Assembly: GCA_024639405.1 (NCBI GenBank)
Contig: JAHEIL010000047.1
Location: forward strand, 48,911-112,910
Length of the DNA stretch: 64,000 nucleotides
From: Crocinitomicaceae bacterium
Lineage (GTDB): Bacteria; Bacteroidota; Bacteroidia; Flavobacteriales_D; Crocinitomicaceae
Direction: 5' to 3'
Of this stretch, positions 20,415 to 30,073 are shown in pieces (the first letter of the stretch is position 1; each line of letters begins with the position of its first letter). The notes beneath the pieces were generated by a model, which was not told where the DNA came from, searched no databases, and saw nothing but the letters and a program-made list of their open reading frames with translations. A program made the position numbers and the translations under genes.

Positions 20415-21607
20415 GAATTTGTTAAAAATCGAACAAATAATAACAGCTGAAAAACACCATTAATTGCAATTAAACCAATCAACCAATAACGTTGAATTGA
20501 CTGATTGTGATGTTTTATTATAAAAAGTAGAACCATATAAAGTGTAAGCAATAAAAACTTCAATAGCACTTGAATGTGAACATAAGAACCAAAAAGTAGC
20601 CAAAATAATAATATACCAATACCAATGAGCATAATTTGTTTAGGCGTTAAGTTGATTTTATATTCCAACCAATAGTACAAAACAATAAGTACAAATGGTG
20701 TTGCAAAAACAAAACGATTTAAACTAAATAAACTACCACCTCTAAAGAGTAAGACCAATAATCCTATACCAACAATATACAAGGCTGAAAAAACAAATTC
20801 TGGCGACAACGTATATTTCTGTTTTTTCATTTGTTGAATACTTACCAAAAGTAAAAGACCTGTTAATACTGCAAATAAAAAAGCAACTCCATCTAATCGA
20901 ACAATAAAACCACCCGCCCAAGAAGTTAAAGGTAAATGAGGCAATTGCAAGAAATTACCCCAGCCTTTTTGAATGGAAAAGTAATTTTCAGCAGAATGGT
21001 TGTAGAAATATTGAACAGTTAACACGCTTAAAATTCCAAGCGACACTACTATACTCGCACTAAAACAATGTTTTATTCTTTCTTTCAAGGAATCCAAGGT
21101 CATCCAAAAGGTAATAAACAACGCTGGTGCTAAAACAGTAAAAGAAGGACGTGTAACAACACAAAAAAACAAGCCTAAATAAATTAATGAATAGTTTTTT
21201 TTCTTTAAGCCAACAAGAATTAAACTTGAAAATAAGAAGAAGAAAGCTTCTGTATAAGGTAGATAGTAAAAAATGACACTCGGTATTGTTAAAAATAAGA
21301 GTATTTGTAGTGTCGTGAAATTGAAAACTTTAGTCAGCCAATAAAAAGAGAATAGATAAATTAAACTATTGAATAAGGTAATTCCAAGAATTGAAAATCC
21401 AGTAAATTTCCATATGAGCGGAAAAAATGGAAAAAATGCAGTTCTAAAATCTGAATAATTACCATTTTTAATCGAGTAATAATGCTGCGCATCCCAATTC
21501 AAAAAATGTCCTTCTGAGAGAAATCCAGGAAAAATATAGCTATTCAAGATAAAAACGAGCGAACTAAAAAAAATGCTGTAAATCCCAATGATTGAAATAG
21601 ATTTCAT
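20402..21607 (-). CDS. polytopic membrane protein, possible PIG-V-like mannosyltransferase
   Basis: Multiple TM helices; LNWDAQHYYSIKNGNYSDFRTAFFPFFPLIW resembles the GT-C catalytic loop. Confidence 0.55.
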   Translation of the reverse strand: MKSISIIGIYSIFFSSLVFILNSYIFPGFLSEGHFLNWDAQHYYSIKNGNYSDFRTAFFPFFPLIWKFTGFSILGITLFNSLIYLFSFYWLTKVFNFTTLQILLFLTIPSVIFYYLPYTEAFFFLFSSLILVGLKKKNYSLIYLGLFFCVVTRPSFTVLAPALFITFWMTLDSLKERIKHCFSASIVVSLGILSVLTVQYFYNHSAENYFSIQKGWGNFLQLPHLPLTSWAGGFIVRLDGVAFLFAVLTGLLLLVSIQQMKKQKYTLSPEFVFSALYIVGIGLLVLLFRGGSLFSLNRFVFATPFVLIVLYYWLEYKINLTPKQIMLIGIGILLFWLLFGSYVHIQVLLKFLLLTLYMVLLFIIKHHNQSIQRYWLIGLIAINGVFQLLLFVRFLTNSWVG

Positions 21608-21624
21608 ACTTGTATTTTAACAAA

Positions 21625-21652
21625 TATAAAAAAAGCCATTCAAAAGAATGGC
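21625..21652 (-). terminator. rho-independent terminator downstream of dnaA
   Basis: Minus strand GCCATTC-TTTT-GAATGGC followed by T-run. Confidence 0.8.
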
Positions 21653-21659
21653 CTTAAAT

Positions 21660-23090
21660 TTATTGAATCGTTAATTTCTTTTCTAGATCTTCCAAATAAA
21701 CTCTGAATTGTTTATCTGTTTCTGATAAATTGGTAACTGTTCTACAAGCATGAAGCACCGTAGCATGGTCTTTTCCTCCACAATGTGCACCAATATTCGC
21801 TAACGATGACTTAGTCATTTTCTTAGAGAAGAACATCGAAATTTGACGCGCTTGAACAACCTCTCGTTTACGTGTTTTAGATTTCAACATTTCCATTGGT
21901 AAGTCGAAGTAATCACACACCACTTTTTGAATGTATTCAATCGAAACTTCACGAGCTGTATTTTTAACAAATTTGTCTACCATTTGTTTCGCCAACTCCA
22001 GCGTAATTGCTTTTTTGTTTAAGGATGCTTGCGCCAATAAAGTATTCAACGCACCTTCCATTTCACGAACATTTGTATTGATTGAATACGCTAAGTATTC
22101 TACAACATCTTTTGGCAACTCAATACCATTTCCATACATTTTTTTCTCTAAAATCGCAATTCTAGTTTCTAAATCTGGAGAAGCTAAATCCGCTGACAAG
22201 CCCCATTTAAATCGTGACAACAATCGTTGCTCCATTCCTTGCATTTCTACAGGTGGTTTGTCTGAAGTCAAGATTATTTGTTTCCCATTTTGATGTAAAT
22301 GGTTGAAAATATGGAAAAATACATCTTGTGTTTTCTCTTTTCCAGAGAAAAATTGTACATCATCCAATATTAACACATCAATCATTTGATAGAAATGTAT
22401 GAAATCATTGGTTGTTCCATTTTTTATAGCATCAATAAATTGATGTGCAAATTTTTCTGACCCTACATATAAAACAGTTTTGTTCGGGAACTGATTTTTA
22501 ATAGAAATTCCAATGGCATGAGATAAATGAGTCTTACCTAAACCTACTCCACCATAAATCAATAATGGATTAAATGCAGTTCCTCCAGGTTTGTTTGCAA
22601 CAGCATAGCCCGATGCTCGCGCCAAACGGTTGCAATCACCTTCAATGAAACTTTCAAAAGTATAAGTTGGATTCAAATTTGATTCAACGTGCACTTTTTT
22701 CAAACCAGGAATAATAAATGGATTTCTAATTTGATTTTCATTGATATTCATTGGCATTGTAACTGGCGCATTTTTTAATGAACGCTTATTTAATGCAGGT
22801 AATTTAACAGTATAAGGTGTTGAATTAGTTGTATTGTTTTCCATTACAATACTATATTCCAATGTTCCTTCAGCTCCTAGTTCTTTTTTAACAACTTTCT
22901 TCAATAAAGTAATGTAATTTTCTTCCAACCACTCATAAAAAAAATGTGAAGGCACTTGAATTGTAAGAACATTGTCCTCCAAACGAACCGGAATAATTGG
23001 TTCGAACCATGTTTTAAATGCTTGTAAAGAAATATTATCTTTAATAACTTTCACACACGCACCCCATACAATCTCATGTCGATTACTCAT
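21660..23090 (-). CDS. dnaA: chromosomal replication initiator protein DnaA
   Basis: YGGVGLGKTHLSHAIG, LILDDVQFFSGKEKTQ, GGKDHATVLHAC. Confidence 0.98.
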   Translation of the reverse strand: MSNRHEIVWGACVKVIKDNISLQAFKTWFEPIIPVRLEDNVLTIQVPSHFFYEWLEENYITLLKKVVKKELGAEGTLEYSIVMENNTTNSTPYTVKLPALNKRSLKNAPVTMPMNINENQIRNPFIIPGLKKVHVESNLNPTYTFESFIEGDCNRLARASGYAVANKPGGTAFNPLLIYGGVGLGKTHLSHAIGISIKNQFPNKTVLYVGSEKFAHQFIDAIKNGTTNDFIHFYQMIDVLILDDVQFFSGKEKTQDVFFHIFNHLHQNGKQIILTSDKPPVEMQGMEQRLLSRFKWGLSADLASPDLETRIAILEKKMYGNGIELPKDVVEYLAYSINTNVREMEGALNTLLAQASLNKKAITLELAKQMVDKFVKNTAREVSIEYIQKVVCDYFDLPMEMLKSKTRKREVVQARQISMFFSKKMTKSSLANIGAHCGGKDHATVLHACRTVTNLSETDKQFRVYLEDLEKKLTIQ

Positions 23091-23408
23091 TGTTAAAATC
23101 TTTTAATATTAGTATAATTTCAAGTTGCCTCGGATTATTTCACAGCGTAGTTTCAATGGTCAAATTTTGGAAGTACAAATATTTACATAAAAAAGTTAAA
23201 AAAAAAATCATTTTGCTATTGACTTTTTAAAATGTTTTACTTGTTACCTAAGTAATTCGTTGACAAACATAGTTAATCAACTCAAACAAAAGGATGTAGT
23301 GAAAAAAATACAATTCTTTTATTTTCTGTGTTTTTTTTGACCTTGTTAACACTTTTGTAAATTTAATGAAAAAACTGTGTTAAAAATCATTTCTAATGTG
23401 ATAATATT

Positions 23409-23416
23409 TACTTTTG
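23409..23416 (+). promoter_or_regulatory. Bacteroidota -7 element TACTTTTG
   Basis: TAnnTTTG 20 nt before ATG 23437; argues against the ORF start at 23377. Confidence 0.5.
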
Positions 23417-23436
23417 AAGGTGAAATTGTTGAAAAA

Positions 23437-23856
23437 ATGAATTATAACTATCAAAATACAATTCAACTGCGCGTTCGATATGGCGAGACAGATCAAATGG
23501 GCTATTGTTACTATGGAAATTATGCACAATACTTTGAAGTTGGACGCGTAGAAGCACTTCGCTATTTGGGTATGAGTTACAAATCATTGGAAGACAATGG
23601 AATCATGTTACCTGTCTTAGATTTTTCAATTCATTACAATTCTCCCGCATTGTACGACGATCTCCTTTCCATTACAACTACAATTGTAAAAATTGAAGGC
23701 GCAAAATTGTTTTTCACCTATTCTATTCACAACGAATCAACCCAATTAATTTGCACTGCTACTACAACACTTGTTTTCATTAATAAAGAAAACAACAAGC
23801 CTTTCAAAGCCCCCCTTTCTTTTGTTCAACTTCTTCATAACTATTCTAATGACTAA
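23437..23856 (+). CDS. acyl-CoA thioesterase, YbgC/FadM hotdog family
   Basis: LRVRYGETDQMGYCYYGNYAQYFEVGR motif. Confidence 0.92.
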   Translation: MNYNYQNTIQLRVRYGETDQMGYCYYGNYAQYFEVGRVEALRYLGMSYKSLEDNGIMLPVLDFSIHYNSPALYDDLLSITTTIVKIEGAKLFFTYSIHNESTQLICTATTTLVFINKENNKPFKAPLSFVQLLHNYSND

Positions 23857-24817
23857 TTTCATTTTTAAACCTGCAACACAAGATTTACTTCTTCAGTTTA
23901 CAACTAAAAGAATTGGAGAAACTAAAATTGGAGAAAAAATTGAACTTTCATCATCCTTAAAAGAAGCAAAGTACGTATTGATTGGTATTGAAGAAAACCT
24001 TGGTCCACAAGCAAATGGTGGATTTAGTGGTGCAGAAAATGCTTTTAATGCTTTTTTGAAACGTTTTTTAAACATGCAATCCAATCGTTTTTTAACTGGA
24101 AACGAGCTTGCATTTATTGGCTATATTCAACAAACAACTGATTTTAAAAACATTGAAACGGCTAAAAGCGCGATTACTGAGTTAGATCTATTGGTTGAAA
24201 CAGTTTTAAAACCTTATATTCATCAAGGATTGATTCCAATTGTTATTGGTGGCGGACACAACAATGCTTATCCAATTATTAAAACGATTTCAGAAGCAGC
24301 TAATAAAGCGATCGATGTTATCAACCTTGATCCACATGCTGATTGTAGAGCTTTAGAAGGGCGTCATAGTGGGAATTCGTTTTCATATGCAAAAGAAAAC
24401 GGTTATATAAATCACTATTCGGTTTTAGGTCTCCACAAAAACTATAACAGTACGTTTATATTGGATTACCTTGAATACAACAATTTCTATTACACATTTT
24501 TTGACGATTATATTTTAAATCCTTCACAATTTGACATGGATCTAACCAAGACTTTTCTTTCCATTTCTAAAGAGCGTAAATTTGGAATAGAACTCGATCT
24601 TGATGCCATTGCTTTTACGCCTAGTTCAGCATTTACTCCTTCAGGATTTAATAGTTTAGAAGCCAGAAAATACATTAAAACACTATCTAAACACAGCAAT
24701 TGTTGCTACCTTCACCTCCCTGAAGCCGCACCAACCAATGAAACAGAAGAGAAAATAACTGGAAAATTAATTGCTTACTTAGTTGCTGATTTCATTCAAG
24801 AAAACTTAACGACTTAG
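23849..24817 (+). CDS. arginase/formimidoylglutamase superfamily protein
   Basis: IGGGHNNAYP, NLDPHADCR, ELDLDAI; ATGACTAA overlap with upstream stop. Confidence 0.85.
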   Translation: MTNFIFKPATQDLLLQFTTKRIGETKIGEKIELSSSLKEAKYVLIGIEENLGPQANGGFSGAENAFNAFLKRFLNMQSNRFLTGNELAFIGYIQQTTDFKNIETAKSAITELDLLVETVLKPYIHQGLIPIVIGGGHNNAYPIIKTISEAANKAIDVINLDPHADCRALEGRHSGNSFSYAKENGYINHYSVLGLHKNYNSTFILDYLEYNNFYYTFFDDYILNPSQFDMDLTKTFLSISKERKFGIELDLDAIAFTPSSAFTPSGFNSLEARKYIKTLSKHSNCCYLHLPEAAPTNETEEKITGKLIAYLVADFIQENLTT

Positions 24818-24818
24818 T

Positions 24819-25166
24819 CTATTTTTTTAACTCGATTTCATCAACCACAATTACAGCTTCAACAGCTTCTACGACGCAAGTTTGAGGCAACATTGATCTG
24901 CTTAAATGATATAAAAAATGAATACCTAATCCATCTTTTTTATATTCGTCTGATAAATTAATTGGATGATACTTTTTTTGTGTTGCACCTTCTTTGACTA
25001 AAATATACAAACAACCTTCTCCAATCTTAACTTCACCGTCTACAAATGATGCATGTACTTCGTTTTTACTTTCTGGTTGTATATTATTTTCATCGTTTTT
25101 ATTTTGCTTAAAGACATTACAACTAAACAACAAAAAAATAAGTATCGATAAGCTAACAACTTTCAT
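24819..25166 (-). CDS. small hypothetical lipoprotein
   Basis: Lipobox-like LLFSCN. Confidence 0.65.
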   Translation of the reverse strand: MKVVSLSILIFLLFSCNVFKQNKNDENNIQPESKNEVHASFVDGEVKIGEGCLYILVKEGATQKKYHPINLSDEYKKDGLGIHFLYHLSRSMLPQTCVVEAVEAVIVVDEIELKK

Positions 25167-25208
25167 CTGAAAAAAATATTGATTAAACAGTTGACCAAGT
25201 TAATAAAA

Positions 25209-25243
25209 ATAAAAAAAGAGGCTTCAAAAAAAGCCTCTTCTTT
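25209..25243 (-). terminator. rho-independent terminator
   Basis: AAGAGGCTT/AAGCCTCTT stem; T-run on the minus strand. Confidence 0.85.
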
Positions 25244-25385
25244 AAAAATTAACCTGTAAATGTTAAAATTTGATCCGTATTACCTTCAACGCAGAACCCA
25301 CCAAAAGGTTACAATTCTTGAAAAATAATCAACTAATTAACATTTGTTCATTGATAAAGAAATCGTTAGTCTTAAAAAAACCTTT
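25209..25385 (-). ncRNA. orphan structured ncRNA candidate (6S-like architecture, identity unproven)
   Basis: Minus-strand promoter TACATTTG (25398-25391), four nested complementary segments, strong minus-strand terminator at 25216-25239; no minus-strand CDS between promoter and terminator. Confidence 0.6.
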
Positions 25386-25390
25386 ATTAT

Positions 25391-25404
25391 CAAATGTAAA
25401 TTTG
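25391..25404. promoter_or_regulatory. overlapping divergent -7 elements: TACATTTG (-) and TAAATTTG (+)
   Basis: Minus box 25398-25391 and plus box 25397-25404 share the central TA. Confidence 0.6.
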
Positions 25405-25412
25405 CACAAGAA

Positions 25413-26285
25413 ATGAAAGATAAAATTTCAATAGACGCATTAATTCGCCTAGTCGATGATCCAGATGAACAAGTTTTTGTTCACGTTCGTGACCAGCTTT
25501 TGAATTTTGGCACTTACGCATTGCCTTTTTTGCAAAATTCTTGCGACCTACTAGAAAGCGATTTAATTTTTCAATCACGTATTGAACAAATCATCCATGA
25601 AATTCAATTTGAAGCAATTAAAAACAGGCTTGAAATCTGGGTGAATTCAGAAGAAAAAGATTTGGTTGAAGCAGCTATTATTGTTGCAAAATACCAATAT
25701 CCAAATTTTGACGAAACACTAATTTACAATACAATTGATCACCTTGTCAATGACTGTTGGCTTGAATTAAACAATCGTCAAACAGCTTTTGAGAAAATTA
25801 AAATTATCAATAAAATTATATTTGATTTTCATGGTTTCCAAGGAGATACAATTAATTACAACTCTCCTTTGAACTCCTTCATAAATGCAGTAATTGAAAG
25901 TCGCTCAGGCAACCCTTTAAGTCTTTCAATACTTTATTCTATTGTAGCACAAGCGCTTAACATTCCTGTTTACGGAGTTAATTTGCCCAATCATTTTGTT
26001 TTAGCCTATATGGATGAATATGGATCTCGAAACTATTCAGATAAAAAAAATGATTACGGCGTGTTGTTTTACATTAATCCATTCTCAAAAGGAACACTAA
26101 TTGATGAAAATTCAATTCAAAAATTCATTACAGATTTAAAACTAACGCCTCAAAGATCTTACTTTGAACCATGTTCAAACTCTACCATTATTACTAGAAT
26201 GTTATCCAATCTTATTGCTGGATATGAGCAACTTGGAAATAAAGAAAAAGTAGAAGAATTAAACGTTTTAAGATCAATTATTTAA
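25413..26285 (+). CDS. transglutaminase-like SirB1 family protein
   Basis: SRSGNPLSLSILYSIVAQALNIPVYGVNLPNHFVLAY. Confidence 0.85.
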   Translation: MKDKISIDALIRLVDDPDEQVFVHVRDQLLNFGTYALPFLQNSCDLLESDLIFQSRIEQIIHEIQFEAIKNRLEIWVNSEEKDLVEAAIIVAKYQYPNFDETLIYNTIDHLVNDCWLELNNRQTAFEKIKIINKIIFDFHGFQGDTINYNSPLNSFINAVIESRSGNPLSLSILYSIVAQALNIPVYGVNLPNHFVLAYMDEYGSRNYSDKKNDYGVLFYINPFSKGTLIDENSIQKFITDLKLTPQRSYFEPCSNSTIITRMLSNLIAGYEQLGNKEKVEELNVLRSII

Positions 26286-26352
26286 AAATAAAATTAAAAG
26301 TGTTACTTTTTTTGTTGTTTTCGTTGTAATAGAAACTCAAAAATTACTCGCC

Positions 26353-27354
26353 ATGAACAGTGCACTTTTAACCATTTGCTTCCCCGTACTTTTCACGAAT
26401 GAAGCTCATGTATTTACTCGAATTGAAAAAGTATATACCAAAAACAATGTAAAAGGCATCGAATTAGCCAATAATTACATTCAACGCAATAAATCAATTG
26501 CATCCCCCTATTTTTTTAAGTTAAATCATGAACTTGAAGCAGTTGAAAACAATGAAGTGAGCTTGCTTAATCGCACAACTCATTTATCAAATGCACTTAC
26601 TTATGGCCATAAATTTGAACAATTAGCATCAAACGAATTTGAACAAAAAATCAATTGGGAATTAAAAAAAGAGGAATTAAAAGAAGCAACAACTGCGCTT
26701 TTGAAGTACATTGACAAAAAATATACTTCGAAAACTAAATTAATCGTTACGAAGCTTAAAAAACTTTATCCATTATTTGAATACACATCTGAAAAAACAG
26801 TTATTGCAACAATTGAAACGCCAAATAAATCAGATATTACTGAAAAAAATGCGCCTGAATTGCGTGAAAAACCTTCAACAAATTCTAGAGTTTTAGATTT
26901 CAATTTATTACCAACTGGAATGGAAAACATTCCTTCTGCAAACAAACAAGAGGAAGTGAAAATTATTGGATTAATTAATGCTGAACGAAAAAAGAAAGGT
27001 TTAAATGTATTGGTCATTGATGAAGATCTATGCAGAGCTGCTCGTTATCATGCTTCAGACTTGGCCAATCAAGGATATTTTGACCACAATACACACAATT
27101 TGAAAAACAACAAATTGACAAAAGAATTAAGTACATTCGAACGAATTGGTCGTTTTTACAAAGGCTTTGCAAATACTGAGAACATTGCTGGCGGAAATGG
27201 AACTGCTGAAGGTGCTTACCAACAATGGTTTCATAGCGAAGGACACCATAAAAACATGTTGAATGAATCTGCTAATAAAGTTGGCATTGGATTTATTGCT
27301 AATGAAAATAGTCCATATACATATTATTGGGTATTTTGCACAGCAGTTGAATAA
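26353..27354 (+). CDS. CAP (SCP/PR1) domain protein
   Basis: LINAERKKKGLNVLVIDEDLCRAARYHASDLANQGYFDH ... ENIAGGNG ... WFHSEGHHKNMLN. Confidence 0.92.
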   Translation: MNSALLTICFPVLFTNEAHVFTRIEKVYTKNNVKGIELANNYIQRNKSIASPYFFKLNHELEAVENNEVSLLNRTTHLSNALTYGHKFEQLASNEFEQKINWELKKEELKEATTALLKYIDKKYTSKTKLIVTKLKKLYPLFEYTSEKTVIATIETPNKSDITEKNAPELREKPSTNSRVLDFNLLPTGMENIPSANKQEEVKIIGLINAERKKKGLNVLVIDEDLCRAARYHASDLANQGYFDHNTHNLKNNKLTKELSTFERIGRFYKGFANTENIAGGNGTAEGAYQQWFHSEGHHKNMLNESANKVGIGFIANENSPYTYYWVFCTAVE

Positions 27355-27360
27355 GTGAAA

Positions 27361-27735
27361 TTATTCAGGTTTAGGAATTACTTTAACTTTAAAACGCAAC
27401 AAATAAGGCTTTTTACGGATGCTTGTTGAGATTTTTATAATTCTATCTTGATAAAAAACGCGACCCTCTGTATTAAAGGAAACTAAAATTGAGGAGGAAT
27501 CTCCAGGTTGAAGGTAATCTTTTTCAAAGTCAACAGAAGTGCACGAACATTCAACATCATAATTAATTAGCTGAAAAGGAGCCTTTCCTTTGTTGTAAAC
27601 TTTAAATGTATGTTGAATAATTGCACCCTCTTCCGTTTCAGGAAATTTATAGGTATTTGAGGGACAAAAAAATTCCGCTTTCTGCGCAATGCAAAAAGCG
27701 GAACTTAAAAGTATAATGAGTAGCGTAAAACGCAC
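27361..27735 (-). CDS. DUF1573 domain protein
   Basis: GAIIQHTFKVYNKGKAPFQLINYDVECSCT pattern. Confidence 0.8.
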   Translation of the reverse strand: MRFTLLIILLSSAFCIAQKAEFFCPSNTYKFPETEEGAIIQHTFKVYNKGKAPFQLINYDVECSCTSVDFEKDYLQPGDSSSILVSFNTEGRVFYQDRIIKISTSIRKKPYLLRFKVKVIPKPE

Positions 27736-27739
27736 TGTA

Positions 27740-28183
27740 TTAATTGTTTGTAGGTGCTCCAGAATTGTTCACTGGTGCACTTCCTTCTGGTGCTGGTAAA
27801 ACATTACCTTTAATACGAATAACAGTTCCATCTCCACCATTTACAGCATTTGAAGTAATTGTTACACTTTTATTAATTGGACCAGGTCTTTTTGTATCGT
27901 ATTGAACTTTAATTGATCCTTTTGCTCCTGGAGCGATTGGTTCTTTAGGCCAAGATGGAACAGTACAACCACAAGATCCTTTTGCATTTGAAATAATCAA
28001 TGGAGCATTACCAACATTTTTAAATTCAAATGTACAAGATCCGTCAGCACCGTACTTAATTGTACCGTAATCATGTGTTTCTTTTACAAAATCAATTTTC
28101 GCACCGCTTTCAACCTGTGCATTTACTGAATTCATTGCTACCGCAACAAACATTAACAATAAAGAGAATACTACTTTTTTCAT
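27740..28183 (-). CDS. DUF1573 domain protein
   Basis: HDYGTIKYGADGSCTFEFKNVGNAPLIISNAKGSCGCTVPSWP. Confidence 0.92.
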   Translation of the reverse strand: MKKVVFSLLLMFVAVAMNSVNAQVESGAKIDFVKETHDYGTIKYGADGSCTFEFKNVGNAPLIISNAKGSCGCTVPSWPKEPIAPGAKGSIKVQYDTKRPGPINKSVTITSNAVNGGDGTVIRIKGNVLPAPEGSAPVNNSGAPTNN

Positions 28184-28270
28184 TTTTATTTTTTTTAGGT
28201 TTAATACTTGTGTATCAAAAATACAACAAGTAAGTTATTCTTAATTTTATTTAACACTCTGTTAACAGCT

Positions 28271-28846
28271 TTAATTTACTGCAAACGATTTCATTTTAAA
28301 CTCAATGTATTGGTCAAATGTAAGGTTTAAATGTTGCAAACGTTCTTTAATACCTTTTATTTTTTCACGATTCATCTTCGGATTTTCTTTAATCAATAAG
28401 GTGTAATAATAACGAACTTTTGATGTATCTCTAATTTCAGGAAAAACATCGTATGAACTTCCTTGACTTTCCAAAACCAATGCTCTGTTTTTGTAGTCTG
28501 GATAATTCATCAATAAAGTATCTGCATACTTAACTGCTTGTTCATAAATATTTAAACCTGAATACTTCATGTGAACTTTATCCAAATATTCAGCAGAAAT
28601 AGGGTCTTCCGGATAATTATGATAGTAATCCAATAATCGATTGATTAATTCAAAATGCGTCAAATTAGGAATTTGTTTTATTGAAGAAAGATCCGCTTGC
28701 AATTGCACGAGTGAATCTTCCATTTCCTTGATTTTTGCTTTTAATTCTGTTTTACTTGGTTTATCCTTTTCATCTTTAGAAGAAGTAGAACAAGCAACTG
28801 CAACTATCGCAAAAACAGAAATAAACAAATATTTTTTTAGTTTCAT
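28271..28846 (-). CDS. lipoprotein with TPR-like features
   Basis: Lipobox VAVACST, coiled-coil N-terminus, helical repeats. Confidence 0.6.
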   Translation of the reverse strand: MKLKKYLFISVFAIVAVACSTSSKDEKDKPSKTELKAKIKEMEDSLVQLQADLSSIKQIPNLTHFELINRLLDYYHNYPEDPISAEYLDKVHMKYSGLNIYEQAVKYADTLLMNYPDYKNRALVLESQGSSYDVFPEIRDTSKVRYYYTLLIKENPKMNREKIKGIKERLQHLNLTFDQYIEFKMKSFAVN

Positions 28847-28861
28847 TTTATTTAAATTTAA

Positions 28862-29467
28862 TTATCTCCCTTTTTTCTTGGCTGGAAACTTCATTTTGTA
28901 ATCAACTTTCACTTCTCCTTTAGAAATATTTTGCAAACGCTTTGTCAATAATTTACGTTTTAACGGAGATAAATGATCAGTAAACAAAATACCTTCAATG
29001 TGGTCGTATTCATGTTGAATAATACGCGCAGCATAGCCGTCAAAAGATTCCGAATGTTTGTTGAAATTCTCATCAAAATAAGTAACGTTGATTTTTTCAT
29101 GACGGTAAACTTCTTCTCTGATTTTTGGAATCGACAAACATCCTTCTTGAAATCCCCACTCTTCTCCTGTTTCCTCTTCAATAATAGGATTGATAAAAAC
29201 TTTTTTAAATCCATCCATTCCTACTGCTCGTGGATCTGGGTCAACGTCATCATCATCTTCTTCGTCTTCTGCAAACGGACTACCATCTATGACAAATAAT
29301 CGAATTGATTTACCAATTTGAGGAGCAGCCAAACCAACACCTGATGCAGCATACATAGTCTCAAACATGTTATCTATTAACACCTGAAGATCAGGATATT
29401 CTTTTGTAATTTCTTCTGCCTCTTTTTTCAGAACAGCGTCACCATATGCTACAATGGGTAAAATCAT
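28862..29467 (-). CDS. def: peptide deformylase
   Basis: GVGLAAPQIG, EGCLSIP, QHEYDHIEGILF. Confidence 0.97.
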   Translation of the reverse strand: MILPIVAYGDAVLKKEAEEITKEYPDLQVLIDNMFETMYAASGVGLAAPQIGKSIRLFVIDGSPFAEDEEDDDDVDPDPRAVGMDGFKKVFINPIIEEETGEEWGFQEGCLSIPKIREEVYRHEKINVTYFDENFNKHSESFDGYAARIIQHEYDHIEGILFTDHLSPLKRKLLTKRLQNISKGEVKVDYKMKFPAKKKGR

Positions 29468-29593
29468 ACTTATTTGTTTTTTACAAAATTAATAGATTTA
29501 TAAGAATAAATAGCATTTAATTAGCAGTGAAAAATTGAAAATTGAAAAGTATTATTGATAAAAAAGTATATTTGTATTTACTATTTTGATGAT

Positions 29594-30073
29594 ATGTACC
29601 AATTAATTGTGAATTTTCTTGATATTTTCTACCCATTGTTCAAACGATTCATGAACAAACGGACCTATCATTATTTGGCATGCGGTGGAGGAAACACCTT
29701 ATTAGCATTGGTTTTGTACTCATATTCTTTTCATACACTTTTAAATGAACAAAATTTAGATTTAAAAATCATTGAACTAAAACCACACATTGGTGCATTT
29801 TTTATTTCATTTCTGATTACATTTCCAATCGGATTTTTATTGAGTCGCTATGTCGTTTGGCATGAAAGCAACCTTCCTTGGAAAACTCAATTTGTTCGTC
29901 ACATGACATTTGTCATACTAAGTTCAATACTTAATTATTTCTTATTGAAATTATTTGTTGAAATCTTTCATTGGTGGGCAATGCCAAGTCAAATATCAAG
30001 TACAATTATCATTGTGATTTTCAGTTACTTGACACAGCGTTTTTTTACTTTCAAAACCGTTTCCAAAGACTAA
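29594..30073 (+). CDS. GtrA-like membrane protein
   Basis: YLACGGGNTLLALVLY; about four TM helices; C-terminal YLTQRFFTF. Confidence 0.8.
   Translation: MYQLIVNFLDIFYPLFKRFMNKRTYHYLACGGGNTLLALVLYSYSFHTLLNEQNLDLKIIELKPHIGAFFISFLITFPIGFLLSRYVVWHESNLPWKTQFVRHMTFVILSSILNYFLLKLFVEIFHWWAMPSQISSTIIIVIFSYLTQRFFTFKTVSKD

Noticed and set aside
21931-22293. 120-aa ORF antisense to dnaA
   Set aside because: Lies wholly within conserved dnaA; composition follows the antisense of dnaA codons
22995-23015. GGTTCGAAcc, resembling a tRNA T-arm
   Set aside because: Inside the DnaA N-terminal coding region (WFEPIIPVR) with no cloverleaf around it
25260-25331. 23-codon plus-strand ORF (MLKFDPYYLQRRTHQKVTILEK) inside the ncRNA candidate
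   Set aside because: Very short, no promoter or ribosome-binding context; the nested complementarity and minus-strand terminator fit an RNA better
29215-29290. Acidic insertion EDEEDDDDVDPDP in peptide deformylase
   Set aside because: Acidic insertions at this position are, as far as I recall, common in Flavobacteriales deformylases; catalytic motifs are intact
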